In this document: piece after piece, positions 23,801-30,520 of the stretch
Position numbering within the stretch: position 1 is the stretch's first letter
Layout of the letters: each line of letters opens with the position of its first letter
Source: an uncultured Saprospiraceae bacterium
Lineage (GTDB): Bacteria > Bacteroidota > Bacteroidia > Chitinophagales > Saprospiraceae
DNA length: 32,354 nt
NCBI GenBank assembly: GCA_937928405.1
Contig: CALFWZ010000205.1
Coordinates: forward strand, 1-32,354
Reading direction: 5' to 3'
The notes under the pieces: model-generated
The model's database searches: none
What the model saw: only the letters and a program-made list of their open reading frames with translations
Told to the model about the DNA's origin: nothing
Made by a program: the position numbers and the translations under genes

Positions 23801-24640
23801 TCCAATATTTCTACTCCACAGTACGTAGATAATTTTTTCGGGTTAGGAAATGAATCTATTAATTTACTAAAGGATGATTTACAAGAGATAGATTATTATA
23901 GAGTTCGAAGATTTAATTTGGCCTTCAATCCTAATTTCAAAAAACGCTTTGCATTTGATGCCGGAACGATTCGCTTTGGTCCCATTCTGGAGGCCAGTAA
24001 AGTAGAACGTACGGATGGTCGTTTGATTGCAAGTGATGCGATTGGTCTAAATCCAGAAGTCTTTAACACGCAGTGGTTTGGAGGAGCAGAATTTGAATTG
24101 GCGTTTAATAATGCCGACGATCAACAAATGCCTACCACCGGAATTCGTTTTTTTGCGGGAGCCGATTGGAAAGCCAACCTAAAAACCATAGATCGCAATT
24201 TCTTAAAATATTATGCAGATTTAACCTACTATCTATCTATTAATAACAAGCAAAGCCTAATCTTGGCTACCCGACTTGGATTTGAACACCTAAGAGGTGA
24301 TTTCGAATTTTTTCAAGGAGCTATTCTTGATGGAAATACCAATTTTAGAGGCTTCCGACGCGATCGTTTTTATGGCAATTCCAGCTTTTATCACCAAACA
24401 GATCTACGACTCAGAATTGCTTCCGTATCAAATGGCGCTTTGTTTCCTTTCTCCTTTGGAATCACCGCTGGATTTGATCATGGCAGGGTTTGGTTGCGCA
24501 GTGAAGATTCCGACGTTTGGCATTATAGCTACGGCGGCAGTCTTTGGATTGCTCCCGTTGATTTTATTGTGATTAATACCGCCCTTTTTCGATCAGCAGA
24601 AGGAAACTTGTTGAGGGTTTCGTTGGGGTATAATTTTTAG
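20870..24640 (+). CDS. Lipoprotein fusing metallophosphoesterase, kinase-like region and Omp85-like barrel
   Basis: A 1256-residue protein. Signal peptide with lipobox GSSC (Cys20). Residues ~47-385 are a calcineurin-like phosphoesterase with the full metal set: IGDVG (D53), FLGDN (D87), PGNHDW (N130, H131), AMHHP (H237) and SGHEH (H318, H320). Residues ~458-775 carry features of an atypical protein kinase fold: glycine-rich KRGGGNQTNS (468-476), a GKEWVMRA strand, then IGDWDRHDDQW (621-631), like the IGNxDRH loop of FAM20/HipA kinases, and RDRDQPF (651-657) in the position of the metal-binding DFG segment. About 776-890 are beta-repeats (GLDDKDVFK, GGLGEDQF). Residues ~895-1256 form an Omp85-like barrel with the loop-6 motif FRGF (1159-1162) and terminal Phe1256. 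Outer membrane location is firm; substrate unknown. Confidence 0.9.
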   Translation: MLNKKLPILFLIMIFLGSSCANFNLHYAPASKQWKERKAPVEQPEHVVFLIGDVGKSPKKGVAPALEMLEKQLKKASENSTLVFLGDNIYPSGMPSKDDPEKRAEAEFQLNAQLEVLKKYKGRPLFIPGNHDWYSQGIPGVERQEKYIQKKLNEGVEDKDQWENYFLPKPGCAGPEVLKLNDQLVMVVIDTQWWLEDWDHSPEINSDCEIKSRNTFFLVFEEILRKNRNKNVIIAMHHPLESGGPHGGHYIAKHHIFPLTMAHDKLYVPLPVVGSIPLVLRSTIGITQDIAHPKYRRMKADLMRAAKKNGNFIFVSGHEHSLQYIQNDRQHFVVSGSGSKQSGTKLIEGSEFAYGASGFGRLDIYKDGTTWLSFFASDKDHPKGHEVFRKKIKDKLPIAGYDLPAEFPDYENMPDSVETQVVKTKVTKKGLLHNFLLGSHYRDVYIPEYKFPTLDLSTFKGGVKVIKRGGGNQTNSLRLADPTGKEWVMRAMTKDASRFIPYPFNKITGTQAIVEDNFLSTHPFAAVVVPDLAEAVNVYHTNPTVYYIPKQPTLGLDNEAFGGELYLVEERPDDDWSDEPSFGNSKEIISTPKLVEKIVKNGKHQMDEPWLLRTRLFDMVIGDWDRHDDQWRWASFKDKEKDITLYRPIPRDRDQPFSKYNGMAPFIARLTLPFLKQLKPYKGKIKNVKWDNYGARQIDQSFLTELGWPEWEKQIKIIQEGLTDEVIEKTFRKEWPEPAYSMSAPEVIKFLKQRRDDLMEIGRELYEFRAKEVDVVGSDKDDLFEVVRKNDNETVVKVYRMRKDENQLTYQRTFYTDETNEIRLFGLDDKDVFKITGEVNHGIKVRVIGGLGEDQFINKSTGGSTVIYDAKEEASILDITPQTVNKISNRRALNIYNRKDFHYEYDFLMPFPLLGFNPDDGLFIGTNLTITDYKFKKSPFGVSHNIKAAYAFATNAFNLEYEGDYLEVFGKWDFLLRSNISTPQYVDNFFGLGNESINLLKDDLQEIDYYRVRRFNLAFNPNFKKRFAFDAGTIRFGPILEASKVERTDGRLIASDAIGLNPEVFNTQWFGGAEFELAFNNADDQQMPTTGIRFFAGADWKANLKTIDRNFLKYYADLTYYLSINNKQSLILATRLGFEHLRGDFEFFQGAILDGNTNFRGFRRDRFYGNSSFYHQTDLRLRIASVSNGALFPFSFGITAGFDHGRVWLRSEDSDVWHYSYGGSLWIAPVDFIVINTALFRSAEGNLLRVSLGYNF

Positions 24641-24643
24641 GGA

Positions 24644-24659
24644 GGTGTTGAAGTGTTGA
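24644..24659. repeat. GTTGA-type octamers, 3' side of the phosphoesterase gene
   Basis: GGTGTTGA and AGTGTTGA begin 3 nt after the stop codon. The 8-mer TGTTGATT at 24654-24661 is the exact complement of the AATCAACA unit repeated upstream of the same gene. Confidence 0.7.
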
Positions 24660-24920
24660 TTTGATCGTGTTATAGTGGTCATTGCTAATTGAAATAATAA
24701 ACTAAGACCAATATCAAATACCCGTTTTCAAAATTAAAAGGAGGTTTAATGTTGTCTATTTTTAAACAAGCCCCAAGAAAACCCAAATCACCCAATACTT
24801 TTCCCTAAACCCTTACTCATTATTAAGAATTAATACTATTTTTGAATATCAAAACCCTAACACCTTGACAAAAAAACGCTTGTTGGCCTAAAAGCCAAAT
24901 CAATCATGAACGGAATAATC

Positions 24921-25036
24921 ACGATAAAAGATATACACGAAAGAAGGCCTTCCTAAACGAGTTCGGAACAGGTACTGCGCTTCTGGACCCTCCTAAAATA
25001 AGTTGGGAACAGGTGCCGCGAGAAAAACTCTTTTTA
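24921..25036. repeat. Diverged copy of the intergenic element with a 41-bp tandem repeat
   Basis: It starts with ACGATAAAAGATATACACG as in copies A and D and ends GCGAGAAAAACTCTTTTTAA, but the CTCTGCG core is replaced by two copies of a ~33-nt sequence 41 bp apart. Their cores, 24960-24979 and 25001-25020 (AGTT-S-GGAACAGGT-R-C-Y-GCG), agree at 17 of 20 bases. The rest of the 487-nt gap 24641-25127 holds octamers at both ends and no supported gene; a TAttTTTG box at 24837-24844 lacks a TTG at the right distance. Confidence 0.65.
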
Positions 25037-25050
25037 AAGCACCTTAACAA

Positions 25051-25122
25051 ATTCAACGATTCAACGATTCAACGATTCAACGATTCAACGATTCAACGAT
25101 TCAACCATTCAACCATTCAACA
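25051..25122. repeat. Tandem octamer array, 9 units of ATTCAACG/C/A
   Basis: Six copies of ATTCAACG, two of ATTCAACC and one ATTCAACA in perfect 8-bp register end 5 nt before the ATG at 25128. Confidence 0.97.
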
Positions 25123-25127
25123 AAAAA

Positions 25128-27458
25128 ATGAAGGAACTCTCCCCACAAATCAACACGGACATCGACCGACAAGTGGGGTTCAACACCTTTCCCTATACCT
25201 CACTCCTCAGTTTTGCGCCCCTCATTAAATTTTGGAAGACCAAAACCAATAGTCAAGATCGAGGCACCTCACTATTAGCCCGTGAGATTATTCAACGACT
25301 CGACGCTTCCTTAGATCTACTCACGCCCGTTCGCGATGCTGATTTATTGACCAAACATAAACCCTTTATTGATCTATTGATGAGTGGCCTTTTTGCGTTT
25401 GCACAGCAAGACCAGCAGATGGCACAGGCGGTCCGTCCTTTTAGTCTAGAAGGTTTTTATCGCACGAATAGGTTTACCAATTTTTTGAAAAATAATCGAC
25501 TGAGTATCATCAATAACAAAGACGTTCGGAGCATTCGACAAGATGCCATCGTTCGAGCTGGATGTATGATTCTCAATACCTTTTATGGTCAGAAATTTCC
25601 ATTAAAAGATCCTTATATTTTTACAGCTAGAGCAGATGATACTTTCGTAGAAACGCATTACAAGGCTGCCCTGAATCTTGACTTTTTAGAAATAAAAAAG
25701 AAACGAGCTTTACCTGCCTTGAGCGAAGAAGAAATATTTGAACTCATCAATAATTTTGATAACCCGGAGCTTTGGCTAGAAAAAATTCCTCCTACCCATT
25801 TTGAGTTTCATGGCTTGGTCGCCGTTTATTTGGTGGATGTCACAGAGGAGGAAGCCATGTCTCGGATTCGTCAGTATTTATTACAACGGGATGCGGTACT
25901 AGAAGAACATACCATTGCCCAAATGGAAGATTTATTGTCTTCTTATTTTAACGTGCCTGGATTGCGACTCGGATTGACGGAATACAAACCTTCCAAAGAA
26001 TCAGGTAGTACGGACAATTTTGCGGTTCGACAACATTTACTAAAAAAAGAATTTCCACAACTAAAAATAAAAGAGTACGAAGAGTCGATTTATTACCAAG
26101 CTGTGCGAGGTAGTCATGCAAATATTTTTCAGAATATTACCAAACTCAACCATAAGACACCACTAGAAGAGCAATTAATTAAGGAAGGAATTCAAAGTAT
26201 TTATATTACTCCTCTAGAACGGAGTTCAGGTAAAATTTTTGGTGTTTTAGAATTAGGTGCTCCTGGACCTTATGCCATGAATAGTTTTACTAGAATAAAA
26301 ATTAATGAAATCCAACCATTATTTCGTTCGGCACTATCTCGTAAAGTAGACGAAATAAATAACGCCATCGGTGCCATCATTCGAAAAAAATACACGAATA
26401 TTCATCCCAGTGTGGAATGGCGGTTTTTAATGGAGGCCAATCGGTTGCTTTCCGGTGAAATGGTCGAACCCGAACCCATTGTTTTTGAAAATGTATATCC
26501 GCTCTATGGACAGGCCGATGTGGTGAGTTCCACCATGCAACGCAACCGAGCGATTCAAGTGGATATGATGGAAAATTGGCAGGAACTATTGATTCTATTA
26601 CGACTGGCAAAAAAATATGGCGCTACTGAAAAAAATGATGCGCTGATTCGACTCATAGAAGAAATTCAGTTGAGTCAAGAAACAATGTTTACGGCTGATG
26701 AAGAGCTGGAAAGCCGCGAACTAATAAAATCTGTTGTTCACCCGCATCTTCTAACCGTTAAAGATATACATGCCAAGGTTTTGCAACATTGGGAGGAATA
26801 TCAACTGCTAATCGATCCTAAGTTGGGTATTATTACCACCCGCAGGAAAAATTTTGAAGATAGTATGCTAATGATCAATCAAACGATTGTAGCATTCTTA
26901 GATGAAGAGGAAGCAGCAATGCAACGGGTCTTACCACATTATTTTGAACGGTATCAGACGGATGGAATATCCTATGATTTGTTTTTGGGTAATGCACTCC
27001 TCAAAAATCCTAGTTTTGAAATTCAACAATTAGAAACATTTCGATTGTGGCAACTCAAATCAATGTGCGAACTGACCCGTAGAATTGCTAATTTACAATC
27101 TGATTTGTCACATCATATGACCACTGCTCAATTGATTCTTGTATATAGTCTACCAATGACGATTCGATTCCGGATGGATGAAAAGAAATTTGATGTGGAT
27201 GGTAACGATAATGTTCGGTATGCCCTTCTAAAAAAGAGAATTGACAAAGCGCTTATTCGAGGAACTGCTAATCGACTCACCTTACCAGGAAAAGTGGCCA
27301 TTGTCTATTCTCAAGACAAAGATCGTCAGGAATACCAAAAATATCTAAATTACTTAATCGAAAAAAAGATCATCGAACCTACGGTAGAAGATTTGGAACT
27401 GGCTCCTTTACAGGGAATTAAGGGTTTAAAAGCTATTAGAATAACGGTTTTGACTTAA
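25128..27458 (+). CDS. GAF-like domain protein, 776 residues, function unknown
   Basis: A large soluble protein without signal peptide or membrane helices. Residues ~265-400 fit a GAF-like sensory fold: VPGLRLGLTEYK, then IYYQAVRGSHANIFQNI, and the final strands QSIYITPLERSSGKIFGVLE, LGAPGPYAMNSFTRIKINEI. The flanking regions are helical; the C-terminal third (LLILLRLAKKYGATEKND, EIQLSQETMFTADEELESRE) looks like coiled or bundled helices. No kinase, cyclase or DNA-binding output domain is visible. Similar long single-GAF proteins occur in related bacteria as far as I recall, without known role. The ATG follows an octamer array by 5 nt; a GTG or TTG start farther upstream would read into the repeat. 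Confidence 0.85.
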   Translation: MKELSPQINTDIDRQVGFNTFPYTSLLSFAPLIKFWKTKTNSQDRGTSLLAREIIQRLDASLDLLTPVRDADLLTKHKPFIDLLMSGLFAFAQQDQQMAQAVRPFSLEGFYRTNRFTNFLKNNRLSIINNKDVRSIRQDAIVRAGCMILNTFYGQKFPLKDPYIFTARADDTFVETHYKAALNLDFLEIKKKRALPALSEEEIFELINNFDNPELWLEKIPPTHFEFHGLVAVYLVDVTEEEAMSRIRQYLLQRDAVLEEHTIAQMEDLLSSYFNVPGLRLGLTEYKPSKESGSTDNFAVRQHLLKKEFPQLKIKEYEESIYYQAVRGSHANIFQNITKLNHKTPLEEQLIKEGIQSIYITPLERSSGKIFGVLELGAPGPYAMNSFTRIKINEIQPLFRSALSRKVDEINNAIGAIIRKKYTNIHPSVEWRFLMEANRLLSGEMVEPEPIVFENVYPLYGQADVVSSTMQRNRAIQVDMMENWQELLILLRLAKKYGATEKNDALIRLIEEIQLSQETMFTADEELESRELIKSVVHPHLLTVKDIHAKVLQHWEEYQLLIDPKLGIITTRRKNFEDSMLMINQTIVAFLDEEEAAMQRVLPHYFERYQTDGISYDLFLGNALLKNPSFEIQQLETFRLWQLKSMCELTRRIANLQSDLSHHMTTAQLILVYSLPMTIRFRMDEKKFDVDGNDNVRYALLKKRIDKALIRGTANRLTLPGKVAIVYSQDKDRQEYQKYLNYLIEKKIIEPTVEDLELAPLQGIKGLKAIRITVLT

Positions 27459-27623
27459 GGGCGAAATTTTTTATTCAACCACAACAATCTACTCTTAAAT
27501 TTGTCTATATTGTTGGGGTATTTTGCTTAGTTAACCTTATTTTTAGGCCCCCTTTGCAACGACCAATTAAGAAATACGTACGAGTATGTATATACCAAAT
27601 TTTACCAAACTAAACGCCTAATA

Positions 27624-28808
27624 ATGAAATATAGCTATTTTACGGAAGAGCACGAAATGTTCCGACAGGGACTGCGGGATTTTTTACAGAAAGAAGTGGT
27701 TCCACATCTAGAAAAGTGGGAGCAAACTGGAAAGATAGAACGATTTATCTGGGAAAAATTTGGAGAAATGGGATATTTTGGGATTGCATATCCTGAAACC
27801 TATGGAGGTATGGATCTAGACCTTTTCTATACCGTCATTTTTTTAGAAGAAATGCAGCGAATCAATTCCGGTGGTTTTGCCGCAGCCATGTGGGCCCACG
27901 CTTATCTCGCTATGCAACATCTCAACGCGGAAGGCGACGAACGTATTAAGCAAGAATATCTACGACCCAGTATCGAAGGAAAGAAAATAGGCTGTCTTTG
28001 TATCTCCGAACCCTTTGCGGGAAGCGATGTTGCTGGTATGAGAACGACCGCTGTTAAAGAAGGCAACGAATGGGTCATCAATGGCTCGAAGACTTTTATT
28101 ACGAATGGAGTCTATAGTGATTATTTGGTTGTTTCAGCCAAAACCAATCCAGAAGCAAAAGGTCGAGGTATCAGTATGTTTCTCATCGATCGAGATACAC
28201 CCGGCGTAAGTGCTAGTAAGCTGGATAAGCTTGGATGGCGTGCCTCCGATACCGGAGAAATTGCCTTTGATAATGTACGGATTCCTGCCAACAATTTGAT
28301 GGGTCAGGAAAATAAGGGTTTCGCATACTTGATGCAACATCTGGCGCTCGAACGATTAATTATGGCCGTCAACGCTCATGCCAGAGCAGAATATGCCGTG
28401 GAATATACCATGGGGTATATGTCAGAGCGAACCGCTTTTGGAAAAACACTTGATCGCTTTCAAGTGCTCCGTCACCGAATTGCGCATATGGCCAGTGATG
28501 TAGAAATTCATAAGTGCTTTAATTATATGATTACTCATCAATTGGTAAACGGTGAATATCCTGTTAAAGAAGCGAGTATGGCAAAAATGAAAGCCACCAA
28601 AATGGCAGACGAGGTAATTTATGATTGCTTGCAATGTTTGGGTGGATATGGTTATATGGAAGAATATCCTTTAGCCCGCATGCTGCGAGATAGTCGTCTC
28701 GGACCTATCGGTGGTGGAACCTCCGAAATCCTTGCCGAAGTAATTGCAAAAATACTTATTGATAAAAAAGATTATAAGCCAGCAGTGAAATCTCCAAGCC
28801 ATAGCTAG
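27624..28808 (+). CDS. Acyl-CoA dehydrogenase
   Basis: A 394-residue flavoenzyme introducing the alpha-beta double bond in acyl-CoA. Family signatures: CISEPFAGSDVAGMRT (126-140), the FAD/substrate strand NEWVINGSKTFITNG, and QCLGGYGYMEEYPLARMLRD near the C-terminus. The usual YEGT catalytic Glu is absent (GPIGGGTSEI), but a Glu in LALERL (E243) sits where isovaleryl- and long-chain acyl-CoA dehydrogenases have their base, so the enzyme should be active and probably of that subtype. The scoAB-type genes 140 nt downstream suggest a joint role in fatty acid, leucine or ketone-body breakdown. A weak promoter candidate (TTG 27513-27515, TAttTTTA 27538-27545) precedes it. Confidence 0.95.
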   Translation: MKYSYFTEEHEMFRQGLRDFLQKEVVPHLEKWEQTGKIERFIWEKFGEMGYFGIAYPETYGGMDLDLFYTVIFLEEMQRINSGGFAAAMWAHAYLAMQHLNAEGDERIKQEYLRPSIEGKKIGCLCISEPFAGSDVAGMRTTAVKEGNEWVINGSKTFITNGVYSDYLVVSAKTNPEAKGRGISMFLIDRDTPGVSASKLDKLGWRASDTGEIAFDNVRIPANNLMGQENKGFAYLMQHLALERLIMAVNAHARAEYAVEYTMGYMSERTAFGKTLDRFQVLRHRIAHMASDVEIHKCFNYMITHQLVNGEYPVKEASMAKMKATKMADEVIYDCLQCLGGYGYMEEYPLARMLRDSRLGPIGGGTSEILAEVIAKILIDKKDYKPAVKSPSHS

Positions 28809-28856
28809 TAATTGCTCCTTGGTAACTATTTTAATGCAATAAACAATTCAATAAAC

Positions 28857-28922
28857 GCGATAAAGGATAAACACGTTAGAAGGTCTCTGCGTCTTTGCGC
28901 GAAAAACACTTTTCAGAGTAAA
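28857..28922. repeat. Partial copy of the intergenic element (copy C)
   Basis: CGATAAAGGATAAACACGTT, then a shortened CTCTGCGTCTTTGCGCG core and AAAAACACTTTTCAGAGTAA, matching the right two thirds of copies A and D. The left inverted end is missing. It runs directly into the octamers before the CoA-transferase gene. Confidence 0.7.
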
Positions 28923-28945
28923 CTCAACAAATCAATAATTCAACA
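28922..28945. repeat. Three octamers before scoA
   Basis: ACTCAACA, AATCAATA and ATTCAACA in 8-bp register end 5 nt before the ATG at 28951. The last unit is the exact complement of TGTTGAAT at 29652-29659, just after this gene's stop codon. Confidence 0.7.
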
Positions 28946-28950
28946 CACAA

Positions 28951-29646
28951 ATGAATAAAGTAGTAAAAAATGCAACCGCAGCCATCAAAGGTATCAGAAA
29001 CAACATGACCCTGATGGTCGGTGGGTTTGGACTTTGTGGTATCCCCGAAAATTGTATTGCGGCGTTGGTGAAAAAAGGAACCACTGGTCTTACCTGTATT
29101 TCTAATAATGCTGGAGTAGATGATTTTGGTTTAGGGCTGTTATTACAAAAAAGACAAATCAAAAAAATGATGAGTTCTTACGTTGGTGAGAATGCGGAAT
29201 TTGAACGACAAATGCTAAGCGGCGAACTCGAAGTAGATTTAATTCCACAAGGCTCCTTGGCTGCTCGTTGTCAAGCGGGTGGAGCGGGGGTTCCCGCATT
29301 CTTTACGCCGGCTGGCTATGGTACAGAAGTCGCTGAAGGAAAAGAAGTTCGTTACTTCAATGGAAAACCACATCTTTTGGAACACGCCTTGACGGCTGAC
29401 TTTGCCTTAGTAAAAGCTTGGAAAGGAGACCGTTTCGGTAACTTGATTTTTAAAGGTACTGCTCGTAATTTCAATCCACTAATGGCAATGGCAGGAAAAA
29501 TAACCGTGGCAGAAGTAGAAGAGTTAGTTGAGCCAGGAGAACTAGATCCAAACTTTATTCATACGCCTGGGATTTTTGTACAAAGAATTTTCCAAGGAAA
29601 AAATTACGAAAAACGCATCGAACAAAGAACGGTACGAACACGGTAA
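28951..29646 (+). CDS. scoA: 3-oxoacid CoA-transferase subunit A
   Basis: The alpha subunit of a class I CoA-transferase that moves CoA between succinyl-CoA and acetoacetate (or a related 3-oxo acid). The 231 residues show the N-terminal MVGGFGLCGIPENCIAALV motif, VKKGTTGLTCISNNAGVDDF split over residues 40-60, the GTEVAEGKE segment and the C-terminal DPNFIHTPGIFVQRIF, all usual for SCOT alpha. Subunit B follows after 139 nt containing inverted octamer arrays. Substrate could also be another short acid; succinyl-CoA:acetoacetate is the best match from overall similarity. Confidence 0.93.
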   Translation: MNKVVKNATAAIKGIRNNMTLMVGGFGLCGIPENCIAALVKKGTTGLTCISNNAGVDDFGLGLLLQKRQIKKMMSSYVGENAEFERQMLSGELEVDLIPQGSLAARCQAGGAGVPAFFTPAGYGTEVAEGKEVRYFNGKPHLLEHALTADFALVKAWKGDRFGNLIFKGTARNFNPLMAMAGKITVAEVEELVEPGELDPNFIHTPGIFVQRIFQGKNYEKRIEQRTVRTR

Positions 29647-29649
29647 TAA

Positions 29650-29681
29650 AATGTTGAATGGTTGAATGGATGAATGGTTGA
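29650..29681. repeat. GTTGA-type octamers after scoA
   Basis: AATGTTGA, ATGGTTGA, ATGGATGA, ATGGTTGA in register begin 3 nt after the stop. They are inverted relative to the array at 29717 and could pair with it in a long imperfect hairpin. Confidence 0.85.
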
Positions 29682-29716
29682 AAAAATATACGATTTAACG
29701 TTTTCTATAATAACCT

Positions 29717-29780
29717 TTCAACGATTCAACAAATCAACGATTCAACGATTCAACAAATCAACAAATCAACATTTCAACAA
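29717..29780. repeat. Octamer array of 8 mixed units before scoB
   Basis: Eight units (TTCAACGA, TTCAACAA, ATCAACGA and variants) stay in strict 8-bp register although the sequence varies; the array ends 5 nt before the ATG at 29786. Confidence 0.95.
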
Positions 29781-29785
29781 ATAAT

Positions 29786-30439
29786 ATGCTAGATCGAAAT
29801 CAAATTGCACAGCGAATCTCTCAGGAACTACAAGACGGTTGGTACGTCAATCTCGGAATTGGAATTCCTACGTTGATTGCCAATTTTGTTCCCAAAGGAA
29901 TGAACGTTGTTTTTCAATCCGAAAATGGTATTCTCGGTATGGGGCCTTTCCCTTTTGAAGGAGAAGAAGATGCTGATATGATTAATGCGGGTAAACAAAC
30001 GATTACGCCTTTACCTGGCGCCTCCATCTTTGATTCGGCGACGAGCTTTGCGATGATTCGCGGACAGCATATCCAACTAACCGTTCTTGGTGCGATGGAA
30101 GTTTCTGAGCAGGGTGATATTGCCAATTGGAAAATTCCCGGAAAAATGGTCAAAGGAATGGGAGGAGCGATGGATCTGGTTGCTTCAGCTGATAATATCA
30201 TCGTTGCCATGAGTCATACCAGTCGTAGTGGTAAATCTAAATTATTGAAATCTTGTACACTTCCATTGACGGGTGTTCGATGTATTAAAAAAATTGTTAC
30301 CAATATGGCCGTCTTAGACGTTACACCTGATGGTTTTAAATTGCTAGAAAGAGCACCTGGCGTGAGTGTAAAAGAAATTGAAGCTGCAACAGAAGGGCGA
30401 TTGATTGTAGAAGGAAGGATTCCGGTGATTAAGTTATAG
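29786..30439 (+). CDS. scoB: 3-oxoacid CoA-transferase subunit B
   Basis: The beta subunit, carrying the catalytic glutamate that forms the enzyme-CoA thioester: QSENGILGMGPFPFEGEEDA, E46. Further family motifs are VNLGIGIPTLIANFVP near residue 21, FDSATSFAMIRGQHIQLTVL (split as FDSATSFAMI and RGQHIQLTVL), GDIANWKIPGKMVKGMGGAM and the late MAVLDVTPDGFKLLE. At 217 residues it is full length. It pairs with the gene at 28951. A 9-bp palindromic stem (30439-30460) begins at the stop codon, without a T run. Confidence 0.95.
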   Translation: MLDRNQIAQRISQELQDGWYVNLGIGIPTLIANFVPKGMNVVFQSENGILGMGPFPFEGEEDADMINAGKQTITPLPGASIFDSATSFAMIRGQHIQLTVLGAMEVSEQGDIANWKIPGKMVKGMGGAMDLVASADNIIVAMSHTSRSGKSKLLKSCTLPLTGVRCIKKIVTNMAVLDVTPDGFKLLERAPGVSVKEIEAATEGRLIVEGRIPVIKL

Positions 30440-30460
30440 ATAAAATTCACGAATTTTATC
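30439..30460. repeat. Palindrome at the end of scoB
   Basis: GATAAAATTC (30439-30448) and GAATTTTATC (30451-30460) are inverted copies; with a realistic 4-nt loop the stem is 9 bp. No T tract follows, so it is an mRNA 3' stabiliser or protein-binding palindrome rather than a clear terminator. Confidence 0.5.
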
Positions 30461-30477
30461 CACCTAATCGGGAACAA

Positions 30478-30517
30478 AATCCGCAAATCCGCACATCAAT
30501 CAATCCGCAAATCAATC
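30478..30517. repeat. Octamer array of 5 mixed units
   Basis: AATCCGCA, AATCCGCA, CATCAATC, AATCCGCA, AATCAATC in register, ending 3 nt before the ATG at 30521. The unit differs from TTCAAC arrays elsewhere but keeps the 8-bp period. Confidence 0.9.
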
Positions 30518-30520
30518 AAC

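Noticed and set aside
25013..25228. 71-residue frame across the octamer array before the GAF-like gene
   Set aside because: It translates the tandem octamers and then runs out of frame into the real gene at 25128.
27624..28808. Acyl-CoA dehydrogenase inactivated by loss of the YEGT glutamate
   Set aside because: Isovaleryl- and long-chain-type enzymes use a glutamate in the helix carrying LALERL, which is present here (E243).
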